Positions 8,589-17,915 of a DNA stretch of 64,000 nucleotides are shown in pieces; the first letter of the stretch is position 1, and each line of letters starts with the position of its first letter. This DNA comes from Phenylobacterium sp. (GTDB taxonomy: Bacteria > Pseudomonadota > Alphaproteobacteria > Caulobacterales > Caulobacteraceae): positions 53,299-117,298 of the forward strand of contig NZ_JAUXXE010000043.1 of the NCBI RefSeq assembly GCF_030681155.1, in the 5' to 3' direction. The notes under the pieces were generated by a model. It did not search any database, was not told the DNA's origin, and saw nothing but the letters and a program-made list of their open reading frames with translations. Made by a program: the position numbers and the translations under genes.

Positions 8589-9668
8589 ATGAAGACTTTC
8601 GCCTATCTCGCCGTCGTCGCCGTCGCCTTGAGCGCCTGCGGACAACAACCTTCCAAGGGCGGCGCCGAAAAGGCGGCTGGCCCAAGCGCTAGCGGCCGCG
8701 ACCAGGTGTGGGCCGCCGGTTCGTCCACCGTCTTCCCGTTCGCCACCCGCGTGGCCGAAAACGTCGCCAAGACCACAGGCGGCCGTCCGGCGAAGGTCGA
8801 AAGCCTTGGCACCGGCGGCGGCTTCAAGCTGTTCTGCGGCGGCAGCGGCGCCGGTTTCCCTGACGTCGCCAACGCCTCGCGCCCGATCAAGAAGTCCGAG
8901 TTCGAGCAGTGCGGCGCCAACGGCGTCACCGACATCGTCGAGATCAAGATCGGCTATGACGGTATCGTGATCGCCAACGCCAAGTCGGGCCCGACCTACA
9001 ACTTCAAGCTCGATCAGGTTTATCGCGGCGTCGCGGCAGAGCTCCCCTCGCCTACCGGCTTCGCCAAGAACACCTACAAGAACTGGAAGGATGTCGATGC
9101 GTCCCTCCCGGCCCAGGCGATCCTCGTCTATGGCCCGCCGCCGACCTCCGGCACTCGTGACGCCTTTGTCGAGCTTGGCCTCGAAAAGGGCGCTCGCATG
9201 ATCCCGACCCTCGACACCCTGCACGGCAAGGACGAAGAGGCCTTCAAGGCCCGCGCCCACACCATCCGCGGCGATGGCGCCTGGGTCGACGCCGGCGAGA
9301 ACGACAACGCCATCGTCCAGACGCTGACCAAGACCCCGAACGCGTTGGGCGTCTTCGGCTACTCGTTCCTCGAGAATAACATGGACACGGTGAAGGCCGC
9401 CACGATCGACGGCGTCGCCCCGACCTTCGAAACCATCTCGAACGGCAGCTACCCGGTGTCGCGCTCGCTCTACATCTACGTGAAGAAGGCCAACATCGGC
9501 GTGACGCCTGGCCTGCGCGAGTTCGTGAACGCCTTCGTGTCGGACGCCGCCACTGGCAAGGGCGGCTATCTGCAGCAACGCGGTCTGATCCCGCTGGCGG
9601 CTGACGCTCACGCCGCTCAGAAGGAAGCTGCGACGGCCCTGACCTCGATGGCCGCGCCGGCGAAGTAA
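8589..9668 (+). CDS. pstS: PstS-type phosphate-binding lipoprotein
   Basis: The 359-residue precursor begins at ATG 8589 after GCGGAG. It has a short lipoprotein signal peptide ending in LSAC, so Cys18 would be lipidated. Ligand-site segments typical of PstS are visible: AAGSSTVFPF, GTGGGFKLFC and PPTSGTRDAF. It would capture phosphate in the periplasm for the PstCAB transporter. No pstC, pstA, pstB or phoU lies in this window, so the binding protein is encoded apart from its permease, as in Caulobacter. A candidate Pho box stands directly upstream, and a 28-base hairpin follows the stop. Confidence 0.88.
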   Translation: MKTFAYLAVVAVALSACGQQPSKGGAEKAAGPSASGRDQVWAAGSSTVFPFATRVAENVAKTTGGRPAKVESLGTGGGFKLFCGGSGAGFPDVANASRPIKKSEFEQCGANGVTDIVEIKIGYDGIVIANAKSGPTYNFKLDQVYRGVAAELPSPTGFAKNTYKNWKDVDASLPAQAILVYGPPPTSGTRDAFVELGLEKGARMIPTLDTLHGKDEEAFKARAHTIRGDGAWVDAGENDNAIVQTLTKTPNALGVFGYSFLENNMDTVKAATIDGVAPTFETISNGSYPVSRSLYIYVKKANIGVTPGLREFVNAFVSDAATGKGGYLQQRGLIPLAADAHAAQKEAATALTSMAAPAK

Positions 9669-9680
9669 GACCTACGACAT

Positions 9681-9708
9681 CTCCGGATCGGCCCCGGCCG
9701 ATCCGGAG
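9681..9708. terminator. Perfect 13-bp hairpin between convergent genes
   Basis: CTCCGGATCGGCC (9681-9693) and its exact complement (9696-9708) are separated by two bases. The hairpin lies 12 bases after the pstS stop and 10 bases after the stop of the converging racemase gene. It probably acts in both directions as a terminator or mRNA end protector. There is no T-run on either side. Confidence 0.6.
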
Positions 9709-9718
9709 CATGACGCAA

Positions 9719-10852
9719 CTAGCTGGCCAGTGCGCCCGACGCCTTCAACGCTTCGATGGCGGCCGGCGAGAAGCCCCAGTCTCCCAACGCCTCCTGATCG
9801 TGCGCGCCGATAGCGGGCGGCGGGCCTTGGATCGCGCCCGGCGTGGCCGAGAACCTCGGCGCGGGGGCCGGCTGGATCACGCCTTCCAATTCCACGAAGG
9901 TCTTCCGCGCCACATTGTGCGCGTGCTTGGGCGCCTCATCGAGATCGAGCACCGGCGCGAAACAGACGTCCGTAGCGTCCATGATCTCGCACCACTCGGC
10001 CTGGGTCTTCTGGGCGATCACGTGGCCCAGCTTCTCGCGCAGCGAATCCCAGCTGCCGCGATCCATCTGCGCCGCGAACTCGGGATCGTTGATCCCCGTC
10101 TTCTCCAGCAGCAGGGCATAGAACTGCGGTTCGATCGAGCCGATCGAGATCCACTTGCCGTCAGCGCACTGATAGGTGTCGTAGAAGTGGGCGCCGCCAT
10201 CCAGCAGGTTGCCCCGCCGCTCGTCCTTCCACATGCCGCCGGCCTTGAAACCGTAGAACATGGACATCAGCGAAGCTGCGCCGTCGCTCATGGCGCAGTC
10301 GATTACCTGACCGCGGCCGGTCGAGCGTGCATTCAGAACACCGGCCAGCAGGCCAAAGGCGAGATAGAGCGCCCCGCCGCCGAAATCGCCGACCAGATTG
10401 AGCGGCGGGATCGGCTTGTCCTTCGTGCCAATGGCGTGCAGCGCCCCGGTGATGGCGATGTAGTTCATGTCATGGCCGGCGGCGTTGGCGTAGGGGCCGA
10501 ACTGGCCCCAGCCGGTCATCCGCCCATAGACCAGCTTGGGATTGCGCTTCAGCGCCACGTCCGGTCCCAGCCCCAGTCGTTCCATCACGCCCGGCCGGAA
10601 GCCCTCGAAGACCGCATCGGCGCCCTCCATCAGCTTCAGGCAGGTCTCGATGGCGTCCGGGTTCTTGAGATCCAGCCCGATGGACCGACGGCCCCGGCTG
10701 GTGATGTCGGCGGGCGAGGCCCGCCCCTTGCCCTTGCGGTCGATCCGCACGACGTCCGCGCCCAGATCCGACAGCAGCATGCCGCAGAATGGCCCAGGCC
10801 CGATGCCCGCAAACTCCACGACCTTCAGCCCCGAAAGCGGTCCCTGGCCCAT
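9719..10852 (-). CDS. Alpha-methylacyl-CoA racemase (AMACR/MCR type)
   Basis: This 377-residue family-III CoA-transferase relative opens with [31 protein letters not shown]. Both catalytic residues of the racemase branch are in place: His127 in GHDMNY and Asp156 in GDFGGG, equivalent to His126 and Asp156 of the mycobacterial enzyme. It should epimerise 2-methylacyl-CoA thioesters (R to S), serving beta-oxidation of branched acids. It starts with ATGGGCCAGGG and lies 60 bases downstream of the SDR gene, in the same orientation, where a lipid-metabolism pairing is plausible. Confidence 0.88.
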   Translation of the reverse strand: MGQGPLSGLKVVEFAGIGPGPFCGMLLSDLGADVVRIDRKGKGRASPADITSRGRRSIGLDLKNPDAIETCLKLMEGADAVFEGFRPGVMERLGLGPDVALKRNPKLVYGRMTGWGQFGPYANAAGHDMNYIAITGALHAIGTKDKPIPPLNLVGDFGGGALYLAFGLLAGVLNARSTGRGQVIDCAMSDGAASLMSMFYGFKAGGMWKDERRGNLLDGGAHFYDTYQCADGKWISIGSIEPQFYALLLEKTGINDPEFAAQMDRGSWDSLREKLGHVIAQKTQAEWCEIMDATDVCFAPVLDLDEAPKHAHNVARKTFVELEGVIQPAPAPRFSATPGAIQGPPPAIGAHDQEALGDWGFSPAAIEALKASGALAS

Positions 10853-10913
10853 GCGTCGTCTCCCTTGATTGTGGTTCGCAGCCTAGAGGCTATGACGTCC
10901 CGTCAGCCAACCG

Positions 10914-11690
10914 TCAGCCGCCGCCTGGCAGCGACTGGCCATCATCGATGGTGATGACCGTGCCAGTGATCGCCCGTCCCGCGGGGCCGCTCAGCATCAA
11001 CAGGGCGGCGTCGAGATCTTCGGCCTCCATCAGCCGGCGCCGGGGAAAGGCCTTCATCTGCTTCTGGCCACCCTCGGTCTTGAACCAGTCGGCATTGATG
11101 TCGGTCTCGATGTAGCCGGGGCAGATCGCGTTGACCGCCACGCCCCGCCGCGCCCACTCTCGGGCGAGCCCGCGTGTCAGCATCGCCACCGACGCCTTCG
11201 AGGCGCAGTACGCCGACAGACCCGGCAGTACGGTGTGCGAGGCGATGGAGGCGATGTTGATAATCCGGGCCTCGCCCCGCTCGGCCACGCCGGAGGCGAT
11301 CATTCGCTTGGCCGCCTGCTGGGCCGCGAAGAAAACCCCGCGAACATTGACGTCAAACGTACGGTCCCAGTCCTCGATCGAGAGGTCGAGGGCAAGCCCC
11401 TCCCCGCCGACCCCGGCGTTGTTCACCAGGATCGAGATCGGCCCGAGTGCAGTCTCCACCTCGTCGAGAGCTGGACCAATGGAGCCGGCGTCCGCGACGT
11501 CCAACCGCAACGCCATCGCAGTCCCGCCGGCGCCTGCAATCTCCCCGGCGTGGTTCTCCACAAGATCGAGTCGGCGGGCCGTCAAAGCGACCGCTGCGCC
11601 CGCTTCAGCCAAAACTCTCGCGAAATGCGCGCCCAGGCCGCCTGACGCGCCCGTAATCACCGCCACTTGGCCCTTTAGGCTCTGTTCCAT
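10914..11690 (-). CDS. SDR-family oxidoreductase (FabG-like)
   Basis: The 258-residue classical short-chain dehydrogenase has the cofactor motif TGASGGLG (about residues 13-20), NNAG at about 90, and a catalytic Tyr-Lys pair in YCASK. It starts at the ATG that follows GGGAGGACGGCT; a longer frame upstream runs into the popA leader. It would use NAD(P)(H) to oxidise or reduce a hydroxyl or keto group, with unknown substrate. Its closeness to the AMACR-type racemase suggests hydroxyacyl-CoA or lipid metabolism, which is an inference from position only. Confidence 0.87.
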   Translation of the reverse strand: MEQSLKGQVAVITGASGGLGAHFARVLAEAGAAVALTARRLDLVENHAGEIAGAGGTAMALRLDVADAGSIGPALDEVETALGPISILVNNAGVGGEGLALDLSIEDWDRTFDVNVRGVFFAAQQAAKRMIASGVAERGEARIINIASIASHTVLPGLSAYCASKASVAMLTRGLAREWARRGVAVNAICPGYIETDINADWFKTEGGQKQMKAFPRRRLMEAEDLDAALLMLSGPAGRAITGTVITIDDGQSLPGGG

Positions 11691-11812
11691 AGCCGTCCTC
11701 CCGGTCTTCCTGCGACGCGCGGTCGCTGTCGCCCACGCCCTGGGGCTGTATAGTCCTACCGTGCTTCGATTCCCGCCCTCCCTGGGTGAGGGCGAGATTA
11801 GGATTCCGAGGA

Positions 11813-13141
11813 ATGACGGCTGGCGTCCAGGCGCGCGTCTTGATTGTTGCACGCGACGACGCCCTAGCGGGTCCTCTCGCAGAGGGTCTGGACCGGCTTG
11901 GCTGGCGCACAGTGACCGCACGCGGCCCATATGCCGCGTTAGCGGCGTTGGGCGACCTCACCATTGAAGCGGCGATCATCGACTTGGCCAGCGGCGGGCA
12001 CGAAGCCCTGACCATGGCTCGGCGCTTGAAAGCGGCCTACGGCGCGCGCCGCTTACCGGTCATCGCCATCGGCGATCCCAGCCCGGAACTCGAGACCTAT
12101 GATTTCGACCTGACGGTCGCCGCCCCCCTCCATCCCGCCCAGGCGGCGACGCGATTGGAAACCCTGGTCCGGACCGCCGTCGCCGAGGAGGAGTTCGAGC
12201 TCCGACTGGCGACCTTCGCCGATCGCGGGCGTCAGCTTGATCGTCCCGAGGTCGACACCAGTCCCTTCCAGGTCCTGGCGATTGGCGAGCCCGCCCCACA
12301 GTTCCTGGCCCTGGCCAACGCCTTGACCCGGTCCGGCGCTGAAGTGGTCGGGGCCTTCACCGCCTATACGGCCTTCGACTATTTGCATGAGCGGCCGTTC
12401 GATGCGGTCGTGCTGTGGGCTGGCGACACCAGCCAGGAGGCGCTTTCGATCGCCGCCGGCATGCGCCGTAACACCCGCCTCTATCACACGCCCGCCTTGC
12501 TCTATATGCGCCAGGAGAGCTTCGTCACGGCCTCGGAGGCCTATCATCGCGGAGTGTCCGACGTCGCCTCGCCGGAGACGCCCGAGACCGAAACCGCGCG
12601 GCGTGTCCTCGAATTGGCCCGCAGCTACCGCCACCACATGTCGGTCCGCCGGGCGCTGGAAAAAGCTCGCACCTCGGGCCTAATGGACGCCGCCACCGGC
12701 CTATTCACCCGCGATCTGTTCGCGCTGCATGCCGCGCGACTGGCGCATGCAGCCCGGGCGCGCGGTCGTCCGCTCTCGGTCTGTGTGCTCAAACTCGCAG
12801 AGCGGACCGACGTTTCGCATGCACGCGCCGGCGGCTGGCTCGATCGGGCCATCCCGCAGATCGGCTCGATGATCGGCCGCCTCGTCCGTGTCGAAGACAC
12901 CGCAGCGCGTCTTGGCCCAGAGCTCTTCGCCCTCGCCCTTCCCGCCACCGGCAAGGCTTCGGCCCGCGCCGCCGGTGAACGGATCGCCGCTGTCATCGGC
13001 TGCACCGCCTTCGAGGCCGGCGACGGCAAACCGCCGTTCGTCGTCGATTTCGATATCGGCGTCGCTGATGTGACCTCGGCCGAGACGGTCGGCAAGGCCC
13101 TTGAGGAAGCTGCGGCTCGCGCCCAGAAAAAGGCCGGCTGA
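11813..13141 (+). CDS. popA: PopA: c-di-GMP effector, REC-REC-degenerate GGDEF
   Basis: The 442-residue protein has two receiver-like domains (about 5-125 and 150-275; possible phospho-acceptor Asp57 in IIDLASGG). A GGDEF-fold domain from about 285 has lost its catalytic motif (GPELF at 368-372). The allosteric I-site is intact, RVED at 359-362, exactly five residues before the degenerate motif. In Caulobacter, PopA binds c-di-GMP through this site and recruits CtrA to the pole for ClpXP degradation. The start chosen is the ATG after CCGAGGA; a GTG 27 bases upstream is possible. Its TGA overlaps the next start by one base. Confidence 0.9.
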   Translation: MTAGVQARVLIVARDDALAGPLAEGLDRLGWRTVTARGPYAALAALGDLTIEAAIIDLASGGHEALTMARRLKAAYGARRLPVIAIGDPSPELETYDFDLTVAAPLHPAQAATRLETLVRTAVAEEEFELRLATFADRGRQLDRPEVDTSPFQVLAIGEPAPQFLALANALTRSGAEVVGAFTAYTAFDYLHERPFDAVVLWAGDTSQEALSIAAGMRRNTRLYHTPALLYMRQESFVTASEAYHRGVSDVASPETPETETARRVLELARSYRHHMSVRRALEKARTSGLMDAATGLFTRDLFALHAARLAHAARARGRPLSVCVLKLAERTDVSHARAGGWLDRAIPQIGSMIGRLVRVEDTAARLGPELFALALPATGKASARAAGERIAAVIGCTAFEAGDGKPPFVVDFDIGVADVTSAETVGKALEEAAARAQKKAG

Positions 13142-13656
13142 TGGACCCTCCGGACACGGCGGGCCACTGGACCTACCTTGTCCCGATCATCGCCATCGTG
13201 GTGATCGTTCTGCGCGGCGTTCGAACGCGAAACCTGCGGATCGAGCGCATGTGGATCATGCCGACGCTGATCCTCGGAGGCGTCGTGTTCAGCCTGTCCT
13301 CGCAAACCACGCCCAGGTTCATGGTGCTGGTGGCGGAGGTCTTCGCCCTAGGGATGGGCATGGGCGTCGGATGGTGGCGCGGACGCGCCACGATCATCGC
13401 CATCAACCCCGAGACACACGCCCTGACAAGCAAGGCCTCCCCGCTCGCCATGGCGCTGGTCGCCGGCGTGTTCCTGCTGCGCTTTTCGTTCCGCGACTAC
13501 GCCATCGGCCACGCCGCTGACCTGCACATCACCCCGGTTGAGATCACCGACATCTTCCTGCTGTTCGCCGCCGGCGTGGTTTGCGCCCAACGCCTGGAGA
13601 TGTGGATCCGCGCGCGCCGGCTGCTGGCGGCCGCGCAGGCGTCTCGAGGTTTATGA
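13141..13656 (+). CDS. DUF1453 (CcdC-like) membrane protein
   Basis: This 171-residue protein has about five hydrophobic segments (for example WTYLVPIIAIVVIVL and VEITDIFLLFAAGVV) and resembles the DUF1453/CcdC family, which has no agreed function. Its ATG shares a base with the popA stop (TGATG), so the two genes are almost certainly co-transcribed and translationally coupled. Whether the protein has any part in PopA function is unknown. It ends 2 bases before the stop of the convergent frameshifted exported-protein gene. Confidence 0.8.
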   Translation: MDPPDTAGHWTYLVPIIAIVVIVLRGVRTRNLRIERMWIMPTLILGGVVFSLSSQTTPRFMVLVAEVFALGMGMGVGWWRGRATIIAINPETHALTSKASPLAMALVAGVFLLRFSFRDYAIGHAADLHITPVEITDIFLLFAAGVVCAQRLEMWIRARRLLAAAQASRGL

Positions 13657-13658
13657 GG

Positions 13659-14034
13659 TCAGGTATCCGGTCCGAGGGCTGGCATGCTCTGAAGGCTGTT
13701 CCCGATTGCCTGCAGCTCCTCGGCCTTTGACTTCAGGACCGCCGCACAACGCTTGAGTTCACTCACGAACTTGGGAGCGTTCAGTTTGCCTACCTCAAGC
13801 CGCAGGCCGCTTTCGATGTCCGAGCCGGGGGCGCGCCCCTCAATCCGGCCGAGGAAATAGAAAACCCCTGCGCCGGCGGCCATAGTCGCGTCAGAGATCG
13901 GCCTCTTCCGAGGCGGCGACTGAGAACACAGCGACGCACCTGAGGTCGTTTGACGTCTCAACGTCCTGCGCCGCCGCGGCGCTCGCCAAGAATAGCGCTG
14001 AGGCCAGAGCCGCGGCGGTGATGATCTTTTGCAC
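13659..14034 (-). pseudogene. Exported small protein gene, interrupted by an apparent frameshift
   Basis: A GTG start at 14032-14034, after GGGGGAACGTTC, begins a clear Sec signal peptide (KIITAAALASALFLASAAAAQD) followed by NDLRCVAVFSVAAS. That frame then ends in TGA at 13891-13893. The natural continuation, GVFYFLGRIEGRAPGSDIE onwards, sits in another frame and runs to the stop at 13659. A one-base insertion or two-base loss near 13885-13900 explains this. I do not recognise a named family. It could be a recent pseudogene or a sequencing error. Confidence 0.7.
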
Positions 14035-14096
14035 GAACGTTCCCCCAAACCTGACGCTGCAACCTAGAGCAGCGCCACGTCGAGGCAAGCCCGCGC

Positions 14097-17000
14097 CTAG
14101 GCCGCCAGCTTCGCCAGTTCGCTCAGCACGCGTTCCGCAGCCGCCAGCCGCTGCTCGGGTGTTTCCCATTCACCCTTCACGACCACCTTGTGGTCGGGAC
14201 GGATTTTCCAGGCGACTTGGTTCTTCTGGACGAAGCCGACCAGTCCCATGGCGTTCTTGAACTCGTCGCCACGGAACGTGACGACCGCCCCCTTGGGGCC
14301 GACGTCGATCTTGGCGACATTGGCCTCGCGGCATAGGCCCTTGATGGCCACGACCTTCAGCAGCTGACCAGCCTCCGGCGGCAGCGGACCAAAGCGGTCG
14401 ATCATCTCGGCGGCCAAGGCTTCGCGATCGCCAGACTTCTCGGCGTCGGACAGACGGCGATAGAGCGACAGGCGTACGTTCAGGTCCGGCACATACTCTT
14501 CCGGGATCAGCACGGCTGCGCCGGTGTTGATCTGCGGCGACCAGCCACGGTCGGCCGCGCCGTCGCCCTTCCCGGCCAGTTCCTTCAGCTCGTTGACCGC
14601 ATCTTCCAGCATCTGCTGGTAGAGCTCGACCCCAATCTCGCGGATGTGGCCGGACTGCTCCTCGCCCAGCAGGTTCCCCCCGCCGCGCTGGTCCAGGTCA
14701 TGGCTGGCCAGTTGGAAGCCCGCGCCCAGGTTGTCGAGCGACTGCAACACCTTCAGCCGCCGCTCGGCCGACAAGGTGATCTGCTTCTCGGCAGGCGTGG
14801 TCAGATAGGCGTAGGCCCGCGCCTTGGCCCGGCCAACCCGGCCGCGAAGTTGGTACATCTGGGCCAGGCCAAACATGTCGGCCCGGTGCAAGACCATGGT
14901 GTTGGCGGTCGGAATGTCGAGGCCGCTCTCCACGATGGTCGTGGACAGCAGCACGTCGTATTGGCCCTCGTAGAAGGCGCTCATGACTTCTTCGAGCTGA
15001 GTGGGCGCCATCTGGCCGTGACCGACCACGAAGCGGACTTCGGGGACCTGGGTCCGCAGGAAACGTTCCAGTTCCGGCAGATCGGAGATCCGCGGCGCCA
15101 CATAGTAGGCCTGGCCGCCGCGGTACTTCTCGCGCAGCAGCGCCTCGCGGATGACCACCTGGTCGAAGGGCGTGATGTAGGTCCGCACCGCCAGCCGGTC
15201 GACCGGCGGGGTGGCGATGATCGACATCTCGCGGATACCCGACAGCGACATCTGCAGCGTGCGCGGGATCGGCGTCGCGGTCAGGGTCAGCATGTGCACG
15301 TCAGTGCGAAGCTCCTTGAGCTTCTCCTTGTGCTTCACGCCGAAGTGCTGCTCCTCGTCGACGATCACGAGGCCGAGGTTCTTGAACCCGACCTGCTTGG
15401 ACAGCACCGCATGGGTGCCGACGATGATCTCGACCTCGCCGTTCTTCAGTTCTTCGCGAGTCTCGGCCGCCTCCTTGGCGGGGACCAGACGCGACAGACG
15501 CCGCACCTTGATCGGCCAGCCCTGGAAACGCTCGGAGAAGGTCTTGAAGTGCTGGCGGGCCAGCAGGGTCGTCGGGGCGACGATCGCCACCTGTTGCCCG
15601 CTCATCGCCACCACGAACGCGGCGCGCAGGGCGACCTCGGTCTTGCCGAAGCCGACGTCGCCGCAGATCAAGCGGTCCATCGGCCGCCCAGCGCCCAGGT
15701 CTTCCAGGACATCGCCGATGGCGTTGAGCTGGTCTTCGGTTTCCTCGTACGGGAAGCGAGCGCAGAACTCATCGAACACGCCATGCGGCGGCACAATCGG
15801 GTCGGTGACCTTGGTCGCGCGCTCGGCGGCGATGCCGATCAGGCCCATGGCCATCTCGCGCAGTCGTTCCTTGGCCCGCGCCTTACGCGCTTGCCAGGCC
15901 GCGCCGCCCAGACGGTCCAGCTGGACGTTCTCGCCGTCCGAGCCGTAGCGGGTCAGCAGGTCGATATTCTCGACCGGCAGATAGAGCTTGGCCTCGCCGC
16001 CATATTGCAGTTCGAGGCAGTCGTGCGGCGCGCCTTGGACGTCGAGAGTCTTCAGCCCCTCATAGCGCCCGATCCCGTGATCGATATGCACCACCAGATC
16101 GCCGGGCGTCAGGGACGAGGCCTCGGCCAGGAAGTTCGACGCCCGACGCTTGCGGCGCGGACGCGCCAGTCGGTCGCCCAGGATGTCGGTTTCGGAAATG
16201 ACCGCCAGGTTCTCGGTTTCGAAACCGGATTCCAGCGGCAACACCACCCGCTGAGGCGTCTTCGGATCGGCCGCCTTGGCCGCGTCCCAATACGGCGCGA
16301 GCGAGATGTTCTTCAGGCCGTGATCAGCCAGCATTGCGCCCAGGCGGTCCGATGAGCCATCTGACCACGACGCGAACAGAACGCGCTTGCCCTCAGCGGC
16401 CTTCTTGCGCGCGTGATCGGCGGTCGCCTCGAACAGATTGACCGAGTCCTGCTGGCGCTCGGCCACGAAGGTCCGGCCAAGGCGCGCACCCATATCGACG
16501 ACCGTATCGCCCTCGACCTCCTGGAATGCCGAGAAGCGGCGCGTCGGCCGGGCGGCCAATCGCTCGCGCCACTCGTCGGCGTCCATGTAGAGCCGGTCGG
16601 GCGACAGCGGGTGATAGTGGACCTTGCGGTCGGCTTGGGCCCGACTGTCATAGGCGTCGGCGATCATCGACATCCGCTCTTCGCGGGCCGCGTCGGCAAG
16701 ATGGTCGGTGGCGATCAGGGTGTTGTTGGGCAGGTAGTCCAGCAACGTCGCCATGTCCGGATAGAACAGTGGCAGCCAGTGCTCCATGCCCGCCCGCCGA
16801 CCGCCTTCGCTGACGGTCTCATACAGCGGATCGCCGCCCGGAGCCCCGAACGTCTCGACATAGCCGCGCCGGAAGCGCGAGATCGCGTCCTTGTCCAGCA
16901 AGCACTCGCTCACCGGAAGCAGCGAGATATCCTTGAGCTGACGGGTCGAGCGTTGGGTTTCCGGGTCAAAGCCCCGGATCGATTCCAGCGTATCGCCGAA

Positions 17001-17588
17001 CAGGTCAAGCCGCACAGGCTCCTCGGCGCTCGGCGGGAAGACATCGATCACGCCGCCCCGGATCGCGAACTCTCCGCGCTCCGAAACGGTCGACGCCCGC
17101 TGATAACCGTTGATCGCGAAATAGCGTTCGAGATCAGCGATTTCGACGACGTTCCCGACCTTGGCCGAATAGGCCGCGCCCTCGACCGTCGACTTGGGCG
17201 GGACCCGCTGCAGAAGCGCCGGCACGGTCGTCACCAGCAGCGCCGGCTTCTTGGCGTCCAGCCCCTTGGCCAACCGAGCCAGGGTCGTCATCCGCTCAGC
17301 GGCGACGCCCGGCGACGGGCCGATGCGGTCGTAAGGCAGGCAGTCCCACGACGGGAACCGCAAGATCTGCACCTGGGGCGAGAAGAACGTGAAGGCGTCG
17401 ATGAACGCGGACAGTCGCGATCCGTCACGCGCGACGAAGACGGTCAGGCCGCCACGCGCCTTGACGATGTCGGCCATCACCAGGGCGTCAAAGCCCTCTG
17501 GCGCGCCCACGAGGTCGAGACGCCCCGGATCCTGAGCTATTCGCCGATGGTCTGCCGCCGTCGGCGCCCGCGCGCCGTCAGCCGCCAT
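14097..17588 (-). CDS. mfd: Transcription-repair coupling factor Mfd
   Basis: The 1163-residue protein has an N-terminal UvrB-like module, a CarD-like RNA polymerase interaction domain (LTPGDLVVHIDHGIGRYEGL), a RecG-like translocase with Walker A GDVGFGKT and box II DEEQHFG, and the C-terminal TRCF domain. It displaces stalled RNA polymerase from lesions and recruits UvrA. The ATG used follows GGAGAGGACC and overlaps the end of sdhE by 11 bases, so the pair is coupled. Length and domain order are normal for Mfd. Confidence 0.97.
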   Translation of the reverse strand: MAADGARAPTAADHRRIAQDPGRLDLVGAPEGFDALVMADIVKARGGLTVFVARDGSRLSAFIDAFTFFSPQVQILRFPSWDCLPYDRIGPSPGVAAERMTTLARLAKGLDAKKPALLVTTVPALLQRVPPKSTVEGAAYSAKVGNVVEIADLERYFAINGYQRASTVSERGEFAIRGGVIDVFPPSAEEPVRLDLFGDTLESIRGFDPETQRSTRQLKDISLLPVSECLLDKDAISRFRRGYVETFGAPGGDPLYETVSEGGRRAGMEHWLPLFYPDMATLLDYLPNNTLIATDHLADAAREERMSMIADAYDSRAQADRKVHYHPLSPDRLYMDADEWRERLAARPTRRFSAFQEVEGDTVVDMGARLGRTFVAERQQDSVNLFEATADHARKKAAEGKRVLFASWSDGSSDRLGAMLADHGLKNISLAPYWDAAKAADPKTPQRVVLPLESGFETENLAVISETDILGDRLARPRRKRRASNFLAEASSLTPGDLVVHIDHGIGRYEGLKTLDVQGAPHDCLELQYGGEAKLYLPVENIDLLTRYGSDGENVQLDRLGGAAWQARKARAKERLREMAMGLIGIAAERATKVTDPIVPPHGVFDEFCARFPYEETEDQLNAIGDVLEDLGAGRPMDRLICGDVGFGKTEVALRAAFVVAMSGQQVAIVAPTTLLARQHFKTFSERFQGWPIKVRRLSRLVPAKEAAETREELKNGEVEIIVGTHAVLSKQVGFKNLGLVIVDEEQHFGVKHKEKLKELRTDVHMLTLTATPIPRTLQMSLSGIREMSIIATPPVDRLAVRTYITPFDQVVIREALLREKYRGGQAYYVAPRISDLPELERFLRTQVPEVRFVVGHGQMAPTQLEEVMSAFYEGQYDVLLSTTIVESGLDIPTANTMVLHRADMFGLAQMYQLRGRVGRAKARAYAYLTTPAEKQITLSAERRLKVLQSLDNLGAGFQLASHDLDQRGGGNLLGEEQSGHIREIGVELYQQMLEDAVNELKELAGKGDGAADRGWSPQINTGAAVLIPEEYVPDLNVRLSLYRRLSDAEKSGDREALAAEMIDRFGPLPPEAGQLLKVVAIKGLCREANVAKIDVGPKGAVVTFRGDEFKNAMGLVGFVQKNQVAWKIRPDHKVVVKGEWETPEQRLAAAERVLSELAKLAA

Positions 17589-17868
17589 GGTCCTCTCCGC
17601 GAGCCTCAAAGGCCTCGAACCGGAAGGTTTTGATCATCTGCATGATTTCACCGTCGAACTCGGGCGGGGTCGGCGTCCGCTCTACGATCCACTCGTAGAG
17701 GTCCTGGTCGGCCTCCTCCATCAACGCCTCGAAGGCGTCGAGCTGGCCGTCGCTCAGCGTCCCGGCATAGCGATCCGCGAACGGCCCCAGGATGAGGTCC
17801 GCTTCCCGAAAGCCCCGGTGCCAAGCCCGGAACTTCACTTTTTTCAGTCGTGTTTCGTGGGTGTTCAT
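17578..17868 (-). CDS. sdhE: SdhE: FAD assembly factor for succinate dehydrogenase
   Basis: This 96-residue protein of the DUF339/SdhE family contains the signature RAWHRGFREADLILGPF, whose RGxxE-like motif contacts the flavoprotein. SdhE helps attach FAD covalently to the SdhA subunit of succinate dehydrogenase. The ATG at 17866-17868 fits the family start; the frame continues 24 codons upstream without homology. It is immediately upstream of mfd, with an 11-base overlap. The sdhE-mfd-recG neighbourhood recurs in alphaproteobacteria. Confidence 0.92.
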   Translation of the reverse strand: MNTHETRLKKVKFRAWHRGFREADLILGPFADRYAGTLSDGQLDAFEALMEEADQDLYEWIVERTPTPPEFDGEIMQMIKTFRFEAFEARGEDHGG

Positions 17869-17915
17869 GAGGGAGGGCCGATATAGGCCCCCCCGCCCGT
17901 CCACGCCAGGGGCGA

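Noticed and set aside
14646..16355. 569-codon forward frame
   Set aside because: It lies wholly antisense to mfd, which has all its motifs; the forward translation has no known domain.
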